A DNA stretch of 64,000 bases from DASQEH01 sp038237745 (lineage in GTDB: Bacteria > Actinomycetota > Actinomycetes > Propionibacteriales > Nocardioidaceae): positions 1 through 64,000 of the forward strand of contig JBBRYJ010000011.1 in the NCBI GenBank assembly GCA_038237745.1. The letters are read 5' to 3'. How positions within the stretch are numbered: the first letter of the stretch is position 1; each line of letters starts with the position of its first letter. This document shows positions 26,510-35,746 of the stretch, piece by piece. Both the position numbers and the translations under genes were made by a program. Below the pieces are notes generated by a model, which did no database searches, was not told the origin of the DNA, and saw nothing but the letters and a program-made list of their open reading frames with translations.

Positions 26510-27694
26510 GTGCCTTCGGACCGTCGTCAACAGATCCTCATCGCGGTCGGTCTTGCGACACTCGCGTTCAACCTGCGGCCGGCCGCGATCAGCGTGGCAC
26601 CAGTGCTCGCCGACATCCAGGCATCGCTCGGCATGAGCGCGACGACTGCCGGCGTCCTGACGACTCTTCCGGTGCTGTGCTTCGCCGTTTTCGGCCTGAC
26701 GGCGCCGTGGTGGGCCCGCACAATCGGCGTCCACAAGGTCATGCTCGCGGCGCTGGTCGTGGCGGCCCTCGGTCTCGTGCTTCGTGCGACGGTAGGGTCG
26801 GCCGCACTTTTCCTCGTCTCGACCGTGCCCGTGCTCGCCGGTGTGGCGACGGCCAATGTCCTGCTCCCCTCCCTCGTCAAGCTGCACTTCTCGGACCGTA
26901 TCGGGCTGATGACGGCGGTGTACTCGACGTCGCTCGCGGTTGGCCTGAGTGCGGCGTCGGTGCTTACGGTTCCCATCGCCGACGCGACAGGTTCGTGGCG
27001 CGGAGGGCTGGCGGCGTGGGGCGTCGCCGCCTTGGTGGCCGCAGTGCCATGGCTCGGCCTCATGCGTCACGATGTCCGCCCGGAGGGGCCGGTGACCAGG
27101 GGTATCGCGCTCCGTTCCGTCGGTGCCTCGTCGATGGCATGGGCGATGGCCTTGTTCTTCGGGCTCCAGTCGCTCGAGGCGTACGCCGTGTTCGGATGGC
27201 TTCCCGAGATCTACCGCCACGCGGGTGTTTCGGCGCAGACCGCGGGGCTGCTGCTCGGGACGACGACGGCAGTCGGTATCCCGATCTCGTTCGTCCTGCC
27301 CGGTTGGGCTGCCCGCCGCACGAACCAGGCGCCGTTCGTCGTCGTGCTCAGCGGCTGCTACGTCGCCGGCTACCTCGGGCTGGTGAGCTGGCCGGTTGGC
27401 GGGGCATGGCTCTGGGCCATCCTCATCGGTATGGGGACCGGGTTGTTCCCGCTCATCCTCACGCTGATCGGCCTGCGCGCCCGGACCAGTGACGGTACCG
27501 CCGCGCTCTCCGGCTTCGTCCAGAGCGTGGGCTACCTGATCGGCGCCATCGGCCCGTTCATGATGGGAGCGGTCTTCGACCTGACCGGTACGTGGACGGT
27601 GCCGCTGCTGGTACTCGCGCTCCTCGCGGTCCCCCTGTGTTTCACCGGCATACGCGCAGCCACTCCCCGCTTCCTGGAGGACCAGCTGCCGTGA
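26510..27694 (+). CDS. MFS transporter, CynX/NimT type
   Basis: 394 residues from GTG 26510, with 12 hydrophobic segments. The first helix is followed by NLRPAAISVAPVLADIQASL, the characteristic opening of cyanate/2-nitroimidazole-type (CynX/NimT) permeases. The second half opens with SSMAWAMALFFGLQSLEAYA, then FGWLPEIYR, also typical. Substrate unknown. It lies on the opposite strand between the two radical-SAM-associated genes, suggesting insertion into an older operon. Confidence 0.88.
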   Translation: MPSDRRQQILIAVGLATLAFNLRPAAISVAPVLADIQASLGMSATTAGVLTTLPVLCFAVFGLTAPWWARTIGVHKVMLAALVVAALGLVLRATVGSAALFLVSTVPVLAGVATANVLLPSLVKLHFSDRIGLMTAVYSTSLAVGLSAASVLTVPIADATGSWRGGLAAWGVAALVAAVPWLGLMRHDVRPEGPVTRGIALRSVGASSMAWAMALFFGLQSLEAYAVFGWLPEIYRHAGVSAQTAGLLLGTTTAVGIPISFVLPGWAARRTNQAPFVVVLSGCYVAGYLGLVSWPVGGAWLWAILIGMGTGLFPLILTLIGLRARTSDGTAALSGFVQSVGYLIGAIGPFMMGAVFDLTGTWTVPLLVLALLAVPLCFTGIRAATPRFLEDQLP

Positions 27695-27719
27695 GGAGGT
27701 CCAGCCGTCACCCCCTTGC

Positions 27720-27750
27720 CGTCGAAAGGGCGCAAACGCCCCGTCGAAAG
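27720..27750. repeat. 22-bp-period intergenic repeat, cluster 1 (2 units)
   Basis: CGTCGAAAGGGCG at 27720-27732 and a partial copy CGTCGAAAG at 27742-27750, 22 bases apart, just after the MFS stop codon. Same core as the clusters near 35.9 and 36.5 kb. Confidence 0.7.
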
Positions 27751-27784
27751 GTCATTGAATGCGCGCCTGGTGGCGACTCGGCCA

Positions 27785-27882
27785 TCCGGACACGTGTAAG
27801 CCCGCGAAGGGCCGCTCTGTGCGGAGCATTCGCGGCCTCACACGGGTGTTCGATGGGTAAGAGGCGCCTACGCGTGTCCGGA
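27785..27882. repeat. 98-bp nested inverted repeat
   Basis: Outer arms TCCGGACACG (27785-27794) and CGTGTCCGGA (27873-27882) are perfect complements. Inside, bases 27793-27808 (CGTGTAAGCCCGCGAA) pair with 27829-27844 at 14 of 16 positions, with a small CCGC/GCGG hairpin at the tip. It lies between convergent genes. It could be a bidirectional terminator, a structured RNA or a MITE-like element. Confidence 0.6.
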
Positions 27883-27894
27883 AGGAGAGGTGGG

Positions 27895-29817
27895 TCAGGT
27901 GGGCAGGATGGGGAGCAACGACCGCCCGGTGGGACCGACCTGGATCTCCGTGCTCATCTCTGGGCATACACCGCAGTCGAAGCACGGTGTCCAGCGACAG
28001 TCGTCGACCTCGACCTCGTTGACGGCGTCCTGCCAGTCCTCCCACAGCCAGTCGCGGTCGAGCCCCGAGTCGAGGTGGTCCCACGGCAGCACCTCGGAGT
28101 ACTCGCGCTCGCGCACCGTGTACCAGTCGAGATTGACGGGCGTGCCGCTGAGCGCTGCCTCACTCGCCGCCAGCCATCGGTCGTACGAGAAGTGCTCGCT
28201 CCAGCCGTCGAAGCGGCCCCCCTGACGCCATACCTCCTCGATGACCGCGCCCACTCGCCGGTCGCCACGAGACAACAGCCCCTCGATGACCCCGGGCTTG
28301 CCGTCGTGATAACGGAACCCGATCGCGCGCCCGTACTGCTTGTCCTTGCGCACCTCGTCGCGCAGTAGCTGGAGCCGGTGGTCGGTCGTCTCGTGGTCGA
28401 GCTGAGCCGCCCACTGGAACGGCGTGTGCGGTTTGGGTACGAAGCCGCCGATCGACACCGTGCAGCGGATGTCGCGCCGACCCGACACCTCCCGGCCGGT
28501 GGCGATCACCTTCTTCGCGAGGTCGGCGATCGCGAGGACGTCCTCGTCGGTCTCGGTCGGCAGACCGCACATGAAGTACAGCTTCACCTGCCGCCAGCCG
28601 TGGGAGTACGCCGCTGCCACCGTGCGGATCAGGTCCTCTTCCGACACCATCTTGTTGATCACCCTGCGGAGACGTTCCGAGCCGCCCTCGGGTGCGAAGG
28701 TCAGGCCCGACCGCCGGCCGTTGCGCGAGAACTCGTTGGCAAGGGTGATGTTGAACGCATCGACGCGCGTCGAGGGCAGCGACAACGACACGTTCGTACC
28801 CTCGTATCGGTCAGCCAGGCCCTTGGCCACCTCGGCGATCTCGCTGTGGTCGGCGGAGGACAGGGACAGCAGGCCGACCTCCTCGAAGCCGGACTTCTTG
28901 ATGCCGTTGTCGACCATCTCGCCGATCGTCGTGATCGAACGCTCTCGTACGGGCCGGGTGATCATGCCTGCCTGGCAGAAGCGGCATCCCCTCGTGCAAC
29001 CGCGGAAGATCTCCACCGAGTAGCGCTCGTGGACGGTCTCGGCCAGCGGCACGAGAGGTTTGCTGGGGTAGGGCCACTGGTCGAGGTCCATCAGTGTGTG
29101 CTTGTGGACGCGCCACGGCACCCCCGACCGGTTGGGGACGACTCGCCTGATTCGGCCGTCAGCGAGGTAGTCGACGTCGTAGAACTTAGGGACGTACACC
29201 CCTCCCGAGGCCGCCAGCCGCATCAGGAGCCCGTCGCGTCCGCCGGGGCGGCCCTGGTCCTTCCACTCGCGGACCACCTCGCTGATCGCGAGCACGACCT
29301 CCTCGCCATCGCCGAGGACGGCCGCGTCGATGAAGGCTGCGATCGGCTCAGGGTTGAAGGCGGAGTGACCGCCCGCCAAGACGATCGGGTCGCTCTCGTC
29401 CCGGTCGACGGCATGCAGGGCGATCCCCGCAAGGTCGAGTGCGGTCAGCATGTTGGTGTAGCCGAGCTCCGTCGCGAAGGACACGCCCAGTACGTCGAAC
29501 GCGCGCACGGGGCGATGCGCGTCGACCGTGAACTGAGGAATGTCGTGAGACCGCATCACCTCCTCCATGTCTGCGAAGACGGCGTAGGTGCGTTCGGCGA
29601 GGATCCAGTCCCGCTCGTTGAGGATCTCGTAGAGGATCTGCACGCCTTGGTTGGGCAGCCCGACCTCGTACGCGTCGGGGTACATCAGGGCCCAGCGGAC
29701 GCGCGCCGAGTCCCAGTCCTTCACGGTCGAGTTGAGCTCGCCGCCGATGTACTGGATCGGCTTCTGCACGGTCGGGAGCAGCGGTTCGAGCTTGCCGAAC
29801 AGAGACTCGACGGACAT
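27895..29817 (-). CDS. TIGR03960-type B12-binding radical SAM protein
   Basis: 640 residues from ATG 29817 (MSVESLFGKLEPLLPTVQKP); GTG 29829 and ATG 29826 are in-frame alternatives. The N-terminal part resembles a cobalamin-binding domain (VLGVSFATELGYTNMLTALD; VLAGGHSAFNPEP). The radical SAM cluster motif is CTRGCRFC near residue 280, followed by FAPEGGSERLRRVINK. The C-terminal WTPCFDCGVCPEMSTEIQVG has four Cys positions that may hold a second metal centre. Function unassigned; partner of the DUF2344 protein. Confidence 0.88.
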   Translation of the reverse strand: MSVESLFGKLEPLLPTVQKPIQYIGGELNSTVKDWDSARVRWALMYPDAYEVGLPNQGVQILYEILNERDWILAERTYAVFADMEEVMRSHDIPQFTVDAHRPVRAFDVLGVSFATELGYTNMLTALDLAGIALHAVDRDESDPIVLAGGHSAFNPEPIAAFIDAAVLGDGEEVVLAISEVVREWKDQGRPGGRDGLLMRLAASGGVYVPKFYDVDYLADGRIRRVVPNRSGVPWRVHKHTLMDLDQWPYPSKPLVPLAETVHERYSVEIFRGCTRGCRFCQAGMITRPVRERSITTIGEMVDNGIKKSGFEEVGLLSLSSADHSEIAEVAKGLADRYEGTNVSLSLPSTRVDAFNITLANEFSRNGRRSGLTFAPEGGSERLRRVINKMVSEEDLIRTVAAAYSHGWRQVKLYFMCGLPTETDEDVLAIADLAKKVIATGREVSGRRDIRCTVSIGGFVPKPHTPFQWAAQLDHETTDHRLQLLRDEVRKDKQYGRAIGFRYHDGKPGVIEGLLSRGDRRVGAVIEEVWRQGGRFDGWSEHFSYDRWLAASEAALSGTPVNLDWYTVREREYSEVLPWDHLDSGLDRDWLWEDWQDAVNEVEVDDCRWTPCFDCGVCPEMSTEIQVGPTGRSLLPILPT

Positions 29818-29833
29818 AGCCGGCATCACTTCC

Positions 29834-29871
29834 GTGCTGGTGGTCGGACGTTTGTGCTGGTGGTCGGACGT
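29834..29871. repeat. 18-bp direct repeat upstream of the radical SAM gene
   Basis: GTGCTGGTGGTCGGACGT occurs exactly twice, at 29834-29851 and 29854-29871, a 20-base period (about two helical turns). It starts 17 bases upstream of the chosen start codon of the radical SAM gene, so it could be an operator or simply a tandem duplication. Confidence 0.75.
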
Positions 29872-29985
29872 CGCTCAGACTACGCGCCGCCTCCAGTGGG
29901 CCGAAAATACTCGCGCCACGACGGGATCGCGCGCTCCCGCCCGGAGCAGCTGGCAGTCGGGGTACGTCGCGCGCACCAGACGGCC

Positions 29986-31224
29986 TCAGAACCGGCGGGA
30001 CCTGGCCATCCGGTCGCGCAGGATGATCCCGAGCCCGAGAGACCGCTCGGTCCGGAGGTGGATGTTCAGCAGCAGCCCCACCGCCATGAGCGACGCGAAC
30101 ATCGACGTACCCCCGTACGACACCAATGGCAGCGGCACGCCGGTGACAGGCATGATGCCCAGGCACATCCCGATGTTCTGAAACGTCTGGAAGCCGAACC
30201 AGCACACGACTCCGGCCCCTGCCAGCCGCCCGAACACGTCATCCGCGTGCAACGAGATCCGGACGGCACGCCACAGCAGGGCGACGAACAGCACGATGAT
30301 CGTGGCGGCACCGACAAGCCCCAGCTCCTCCCCTGCAACCGTGAACACGAAGTCGGTGTGCTGTTCAGGGACGAATCCCGACTGGGTCTGCGATCCGTGG
30401 AACAGGCCTTGCCCGAACAACCCGCCGTTACCGATCGCGATGCGCGCCTGCGTGGTGTTGTAACCGGCGCCACGGGGGTCGAGCGTGGGATCCATGAAGG
30501 CCTGGAAACGCAGCAGCTGATACCCCTTGAGAAGCCCGAGCTGAACGGCTCCCACACCGCCGACGACCGCAAGGCCGACCATCCCGAAGAGCCACCGTTT
30601 GGCGGCGCCTGCCACGGCTACCAGCCCGAAGACCGTGGCGGCAAGGACCAGCATGGTGCCGAGGTCGGGTTGCGCGAGGATGAGCATCGCCGGGACGGCA
30701 GCGATCGCGAGGGCTGACACGACGTCCCAGTGCCGCAGCCGAGTCCCGCCCCTCCGCGTCTCGGTCTTCTCCGCGAGCAGCAATGCCATGCCGGCAACGA
30801 CTCCCAGCTTGGAGAACTCCGCCGGCTGCAACGACATCCCGCCCACCAGGATCCAGGATCGTGACCCGTTGACGACCGCGCCGAACGGCGACAAGACCAG
30901 GACGAGACCGACCACCGCGCCGAGATACACCAAGGGGGCCCAGATCCGGACCCAGCGGTGGTCGGTCGCTGCGACCACCGCAGCGAGCGCGACTCCGATG
31001 ACGATGTTCGTCAGGTGTCTCACGACGTACCCGGTGGGGTTGCCCTGGGATACGGCGTGCTCGCTCGACGTCGCCGACCACACAAGCAACGTCCCGATCC
31101 CCAGCAAGCCGGCGACTGCTCCCATCACCATCCAGTCGAGGCGGCGCCACAGGGCGCGGGTGTCCGTGACGTTGACCCGCCGGCTGGTACGGCTCGTGAC
31201 GACTGTCGACGTGGCCACGCTCAC
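29986..31224 (-). CDS. rodA: Rod-shape SEDS glycosyltransferase
   Basis: 412 residues, about ten TM helices. Polymerises lipid II into peptidoglycan strands at the lateral wall together with its cognate class B PBP. Landmarks: LLGIGTLLVWSATSSEHAVS, the Glu/Lys-containing MSLQPAEFSKLGVV, HTDFVFTVAGEELG, and the end GVPLPLVSYGGTSMFASLMA. The start overlaps the PBP2 stop by 4 bases, so the two are co-translated. Confidence 0.94.
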   Translation of the reverse strand: MSVATSTVVTSRTSRRVNVTDTRALWRRLDWMVMGAVAGLLGIGTLLVWSATSSEHAVSQGNPTGYVVRHLTNIVIGVALAAVVAATDHRWVRIWAPLVYLGAVVGLVLVLSPFGAVVNGSRSWILVGGMSLQPAEFSKLGVVAGMALLLAEKTETRRGGTRLRHWDVVSALAIAAVPAMLILAQPDLGTMLVLAATVFGLVAVAGAAKRWLFGMVGLAVVGGVGAVQLGLLKGYQLLRFQAFMDPTLDPRGAGYNTTQARIAIGNGGLFGQGLFHGSQTQSGFVPEQHTDFVFTVAGEELGLVGAATIIVLFVALLWRAVRISLHADDVFGRLAGAGVVCWFGFQTFQNIGMCLGIMPVTGVPLPLVSYGGTSMFASLMAVGLLLNIHLRTERSLGLGIILRDRMARSRRF

Positions 31225-33323
31225 GGGGACTTTCGCACGGGTGGGACGATCTGCCCGTCACGCTGGAACACCGGCAGCCCGGCCGGCGGACGGGCGCCTG
31301 GCTCTGCGGCCTTGGCAAGATCGACCTTCTCGCCGTGGATGCCGTACAACGACTCCCAGATTCTGCGAACCGACTCCCCAGAGGTCCCCGACCCCGTGCC
31401 CCCCTGCGAGATCTGCATGACCACGACGTACTGCTTGTCGAAGCTGGCGACCCACGACGTTGTCTGCTTGCCGTAGACCTCCGCCGTGCCGGTCTTGAAA
31501 CGGACCTTCACCTTGTCGAGCGGGAAGCCGCCCATCTTCCACGCCATCGTGCCCACCTTGCCGGTCCCGAGCAGTGCGTGGTCGATGTAGTGAAGTACCC
31601 GGGACGGTACCGATACGTCGCTGGCCGCCTGCGGCTTGATCCGGCGGACGAGGTGGCCGCTGGGGTCGATGATGGCCTTGCCGACTCGCGGTCGCCACAA
31701 AGTCCCGCCGTTGCTGATCGCCCCGTAGGCAACGGCGAGCTGCAGCGGAGTGAGGACTGTGTCGCCTTGTCCGATGGCGAAGTTGACGGCATCTCCGGCG
31801 CGGTAGCGCCAGCCGTCGACGCAGAACTCGCGAGCGAAAACGTGCGTGTAGTCGGTCCCCGCCTGCTTGCCGATCTTGCAGTAGTAGTCCTTGTTGGCCT
31901 TCCAGTACGAGAGCTTCCACGTGCGGTCCGCAATCCGGCCAGGCACCTCCCCGGGCAGGTCGATGCCGGTCTTGCGCCCGAACCCGAAGTCTTGCGCGTT
32001 CTCGACGATCGGGTCCTTGGTCTTGGTGTCTCCGGAGTCGCCGCCCTCCTTGAGCCATGTGGCATAGGCGACCCGGTAGAAGAAGGTGTCGCACGAGAGC
32101 TGCAGCGCCTGTGCGAATGTGAGCGGGCCATAGGCGGCCGACTCGTAGTTCTTGAAGACGCGGTTGCCCACCGTGTAGGACGAGGAGCAGTCGAGGTGGT
32201 CGCTGGTCGAGTAGCCGGAGGTGAGGGCGGCAGCCGTCGTGAACGGCTTGAAGGTCGAGCCCGGCGCGAACAACCCCTGGGTTGCACGGCTGAGCAAGGG
32301 CGTGTCAGCCTTCTTGCTGTACAGCCGATCGAGGTCGCGCTGGGTGATCCCCCCCTCCCACACGTTCGGGTTGTACGTCGGGTAGCTGGCCATGGCGACG
32401 AGCCGGCCGTTCTTGGCATTCAGTACGACAACGGAGCCCGAGTCGGCGGCGTAGTTCCGGTGCGTGACGGGGTCGTACGTCTGGCGCGCCAGGAGAATCG
32501 ACCGTTTGAGCTCGCCCTCGACGACAGCCTGGACCTTGGCGTCGAGACTGGTGACCAGCGTGTCTCCGGCCGACGGTGCGATCTCCGGCCCTCGCGAGAT
32601 GACTCTCCCCATCGAGTCGACCGACACCTCCCGGTGCCCCGATGTGCCGCTCAGGTATCGGTTGTACGTGGACTCCAGACCGGCGCGGCCAACGACGGAG
32701 AGCGGGCTGACCGCGGTGTCACCTCGATGGGCTGCCGCCTTGAGCTCGTTGGCCGTGATCGGCGAGTTGTACCCGATGATGTGGGCGGCGTTGATCCCGA
32801 ACGGTGCTGGGTAGGCACGCACCTTGCGTGACTCGGCAGCAACACCGGGGAAGTCCTCGGACCGCTCGAGGATCGATGCCGCGACCGCCTGCGGCACCCC
32901 CTCGGCGACGGGCACGGGCTCGTACGGCGAACCGTTCCAGCACACAGGCGGCTTGGCTGCTCCCGCCTCACCGCAGGTGCGCGTGCGTCGTACCAGCTCG
33001 TGCTTTGACAGCCCCAACGTTCGCGCGAGTGACCGCACAACCGCACGACGTCGAGCGTCACGGAGGCCGTTGAGAACGTCGCGGTCGATGGTGACGACCC
33101 ACGACGTCCGGTTTGCCACGATCGGGCGCCCTTCGGCATCCACGATGAGCCCACGCGGCGCCGGGATCTCGACTTCACGGACGGTGTTCTGCTGGGCCGC
33201 TGCCTGGTAGGCATCGGCACCGACGACCTGGATGTACCACAGCCGTGCAAGCAGCGTCACGAAGAGCGACACGACGAGGACCTGCACGACGACCAGCCGC
33301 AGCCGCGAACGCGACGTCAGCAT
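31221..33323 (-). CDS. mrdA: Penicillin-binding protein 2 (class B transpeptidase)
   Basis: 700 residues from ATG 33323, preceded by GAGGGCGAG and 7 bases after the mreD stop. N-terminal TM anchor (LVVVQVLVVSLFVTLLARLW), then the dimerisation/pedestal domain starting EIPAPRGLIVDAEGRPIVAN. The transpeptidase domain has the catalytic STFK (PGSTFKPF), SCD (LQLSCDTFF) and KTGT (RFKTGTAEV). Cross-links peptidoglycan in elongation with RodA. Confidence 0.94.
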   Translation of the reverse strand: MLTSRSRLRLVVVQVLVVSLFVTLLARLWYIQVVGADAYQAAAQQNTVREVEIPAPRGLIVDAEGRPIVANRTSWVVTIDRDVLNGLRDARRRAVVRSLARTLGLSKHELVRRTRTCGEAGAAKPPVCWNGSPYEPVPVAEGVPQAVAASILERSEDFPGVAAESRKVRAYPAPFGINAAHIIGYNSPITANELKAAAHRGDTAVSPLSVVGRAGLESTYNRYLSGTSGHREVSVDSMGRVISRGPEIAPSAGDTLVTSLDAKVQAVVEGELKRSILLARQTYDPVTHRNYAADSGSVVVLNAKNGRLVAMASYPTYNPNVWEGGITQRDLDRLYSKKADTPLLSRATQGLFAPGSTFKPFTTAAALTSGYSTSDHLDCSSSYTVGNRVFKNYESAAYGPLTFAQALQLSCDTFFYRVAYATWLKEGGDSGDTKTKDPIVENAQDFGFGRKTGIDLPGEVPGRIADRTWKLSYWKANKDYYCKIGKQAGTDYTHVFAREFCVDGWRYRAGDAVNFAIGQGDTVLTPLQLAVAYGAISNGGTLWRPRVGKAIIDPSGHLVRRIKPQAASDVSVPSRVLHYIDHALLGTGKVGTMAWKMGGFPLDKVKVRFKTGTAEVYGKQTTSWVASFDKQYVVVMQISQGGTGSGTSGESVRRIWESLYGIHGEKVDLAKAAEPGARPPAGLPVFQRDGQIVPPVRKSP

Positions 33324-33330
33324 CTCGCCC

Positions 33331-33846
33331 TCACCAGCGCTGCGCTGGTTCGAGTCGCCGTAGGAGCAGCACGGCAAGTGGCAGCACTACGGGTGTGACG
33401 ATCACGTCGTACAGGACGGCCCTGGGGACGACGTCGAACGCGGAGGAGACCGTCACGCCCGGGTCGCCCAGCACCATACCGGTGAGGGCGAACACCGACG
33501 TGCCGATGAAGGCCCCGGCGGCGGCCATGAACAGCGTGCCCAGCTTCGACACCTCACCCTCCGGCCGAGCCAACCCGGTCAGGTAGCCGACCAGTACGAG
33601 GGAGAGGGCCCATCGCCCGGCGGTGTGGTCTGCGGGCGGGGCCAGGTCGAGGACCAGGCCTGCTGCGAACCCGACACCGGCGGCGAAGTCGGGTCCCCGA
33701 ACGAGCGCTGCGGCGAGCACGACGAGGAGTGCGAGGTCGGGCACCACTCCGTGGAAGGCGAAATGGCTGAAGACGCTTACCTGCAGGGCGACCGCCACGA
33801 CGACGAGCACAGCGATCGAAAGCACCCTCAGCGCCCCCCTCGTCAT
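33331..33846 (-). CDS. mreD: Rod-shape-determining protein MreD
   Basis: 171 residues from ATG 33846, with GGGGGGAG upstream and an ATGA overlap with the mreC stop. Five to six TM helices. Typical motifs: VFSHFAFHGVVPDLALLVVL, then AAGVGFAAGLVLDLAPP. Accessory membrane component of the elongasome. Confidence 0.9.
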   Translation of the reverse strand: MTRGALRVLSIAVLVVVAVALQVSVFSHFAFHGVVPDLALLVVLAAALVRGPDFAAGVGFAAGLVLDLAPPADHTAGRWALSLVLVGYLTGLARPEGEVSKLGTLFMAAAGAFIGTSVFALTGMVLGDPGVTVSSAFDVVPRAVLYDVIVTPVVLPLAVLLLRRLEPAQRW

Positions 33847-34724
33847 CGCGTGCTCCCCCCGGCGAGGACCTTGCCTTGAGGACGTGCTGTGGTAACGACC
33901 GCAACGACGTCGAGGGACGAGAAGTCGGCGAAGGGCCGCACGATCGCGGTCTGGGTCAGCTCGGCGGGTGACGAGTGGACCGCTGCGACGGTACCGATCG
34001 GTACGCCTGCGACGTACGGGGTCCCGTCGGGCGAGCCCCAGCTCAGCACAGTGTCTCCCACGCGCGGGGTGACGAGGTGGTCGGCGAGGCTCAGCTCGAG
34101 TGTGCCGGCGGAGCTCACCGCACCGTCGCCGTCGAGGAAGCCGAGCTCCATCGAGTCCGAGAGCCGGCCGCCGACGGTCGACTCCGCGTCGATGACGAGC
34201 AGCACCGTGGCCGTGGTGGCGGTGGCCGACAGCACCCTGCCCACGAGACCGTCGGCATTGATGACGGTGAGGTCTGGGACGACACCTTGGCTGGTGCCTG
34301 CGTCGATCGTCACGGTGCGGGAGAACGACTGGGCGGGCCCCACGGCGACCACCTGCGCCGCGACGACGGTGAACCCGCTCGTGTCGGCGAGCTGTGAGAT
34401 ACCGCTGAGCTCGCTGTCTCGTGCCAGGTTCGCCGCGTTGAGACGGAGCTTCTCTCGGAGGGCGTCGTTCGCAGCTTGTAGCGAACCGTTGCGATTCCGG
34501 AGGTCGTCGAGGTTGCTGAGGTAGCCAGGAATGTCGGTGACCGGGCTCAGGGCCGCGGCGGCGGCATCTTCGACGGGACCGAGGATTGCGCCCGTAACCG
34601 TCCGTAGGGGGCCGACAGGAGAGGAGTCGGAGCCATTCCGCGCATCGAGGGTGAGGATCGAGAGCGACGCGAGCACAAGAAGCCCGACCACCGCCCTCGA
34701 CCGACGAGGCTCGTCGTGCATCAT
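33843..34724 (-). CDS. mreC: Rod-shape-determining protein MreC
   Basis: 293 residues from ATG 34724 (or 34721), overlapping the mreB stop as ATGATG. One TM helix near residues 10-27, a coiled coil around residues 70-100 (LSNLDDLRNRNGSLQAANDA, then LREKLRL), then the two beta-barrel domains, with VVAVGPAQSFSRTVTIDAGT in the first. Scaffolds PBP2-RodA activity. Confidence 0.92.
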   Translation of the reverse strand: MMHDEPRRSRAVVGLLVLASLSILTLDARNGSDSSPVGPLRTVTGAILGPVEDAAAAALSPVTDIPGYLSNLDDLRNRNGSLQAANDALREKLRLNAANLARDSELSGISQLADTSGFTVVAAQVVAVGPAQSFSRTVTIDAGTSQGVVPDLTVINADGLVGRVLSATATTATVLLVIDAESTVGGRLSDSMELGFLDGDGAVSSAGTLELSLADHLVTPRVGDTVLSWGSPDGTPYVAGVPIGTVAAVHSSPAELTQTAIVRPFADFSSLDVVAVVTTARPQGKVLAGGSTR

Positions 34725-35746
34725 CGTCTCGGCTCGGAGACGAGCACCTGTTGGAGCGCCTCGAACTCCTCGACGCACTTTCCGGCTCCCAGGGCAACGC
34801 TGTCGAGCGGGGTGTCAGCAACGTGGACCGGCATGGCTGTCTCGTGACGCAGACGCTCGTCGAGTCCTCGCAGCAGGGCGCCTCCCCCCGTGAGGACGAC
34901 GCCACGGTCCATGATGTCTCCGGCCAGCTCGGGCGGAGTCTTGTCGAGCGTCATCCGTACCGAGTCGATGATCGCGTGCAGCGGCTCCTCGATCGCCTGG
35001 CGGACCTCGGCCGATGAGACGACGACGTTGCGCGGCAGCCCACTGATCATGTCGCGGCCACGGATCTCCGCCTCGGGCTCGTCGGGAAGCGGGAAGGCCG
35101 AGCCGAGAACGAGCTTGATCTCCTCGGCGGTGCGCTCCCCCAGCATCAGGGAGTACTCCTTCTTCATCCAGGCGATGATGGCCGAGTCGAGGTCGTCGCC
35201 TGCCGTTCGGATCGACTGGCTCGTCACGATTCCACCTAGGCTGATCACCGCGACCTCGGTCGTTCCGCCGCCGATGTCAACGACCATGTTTCCGGTGGCT
35301 TCGTGGACAGGAAGCCCGGCGCCGATCGCGGCGGCCATCGGCTCCTCGATGATGTAGACCCGGCGGGCTCCAGCCTGGTAGCCGGCCTCTTTGACGGCGC
35401 GCTGCTCCACGGCCGTGATGCCTGAGGGCACGCAGATGACGAGGCGGGGTTTGGCGAAGTACCGTCGCCGGTGCACCCGCTGAATGAAGAAGCGCAGCAT
35501 CTGCTCAGTCGCCTCGAAGTCCGCGATGACACCGTCTCGCAGAGGCCGGATGGCGCTGATGTGGTCGGGCGTGCGCCCGATCATGCGCTTCGCCTCCGCC
35601 CCGACGGCGAGGATCTCCCGTGTCTGGGCGTTCATCGCTACGACCGAAGGCTCGTTGAGCATGACTCCCCGGCCACGCACGTAAACCAACGTGTTGGCGG
35701 TTCCGAGATCCACCGCCATGTCGCGGCCGATGATGCTGTTGGCCAT
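34721..35746 (-). CDS. mreB: Rod-shape-determining actin homologue MreB
   Basis: 341 residues from ATG 35746 (MANSIIGRDMAVDLGTANTL). Actin-fold ATPase that organises lateral-wall synthesis. Phosphate-1 VDLGTANTLVYV, phosphate-2 MVVDIGGGTTEVAVISLGG and the adenosine motif VVLTGGGALLRGLDERL are all intact. First gene of mreBCD-PBP2-rodA. Presence of the full set predicts rod shape. Confidence 0.96.
   Translation of the reverse strand: MANSIIGRDMAVDLGTANTLVYVRGRGVMLNEPSVVAMNAQTREILAVGAEAKRMIGRTPDHISAIRPLRDGVIADFEATEQMLRFFIQRVHRRRYFAKPRLVICVPSGITAVEQRAVKEAGYQAGARRVYIIEEPMAAAIGAGLPVHEATGNMVVDIGGGTTEVAVISLGGIVTSQSIRTAGDDLDSAIIAWMKKEYSLMLGERTAEEIKLVLGSAFPLPDEPEAEIRGRDMISGLPRNVVVSSAEVRQAIEEPLHAIIDSVRMTLDKTPPELAGDIMDRGVVLTGGGALLRGLDERLRHETAMPVHVADTPLDSVALGAGKCVEEFEALQQVLVSEPRR

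Noticed and set aside
25951..27492. 513-codon plus-strand frame
   Set aside because: Crosses antisense to the DUF2344 gene and then out of frame through the MFS gene. Its translation is Arg-rich and unlike protein.
28378..30717. 779-codon plus-strand frame
   Set aside because: It lies antisense to the radical SAM and rodA genes, which have complete motifs. The frame stays open only because of high third-position GC, and its translation has no recognisable domain.
31335..32831. 498-codon plus-strand frame
   Set aside because: Antisense to PBP2, which has all catalytic motifs. Arg/Val/Asp-rich shadow composition.
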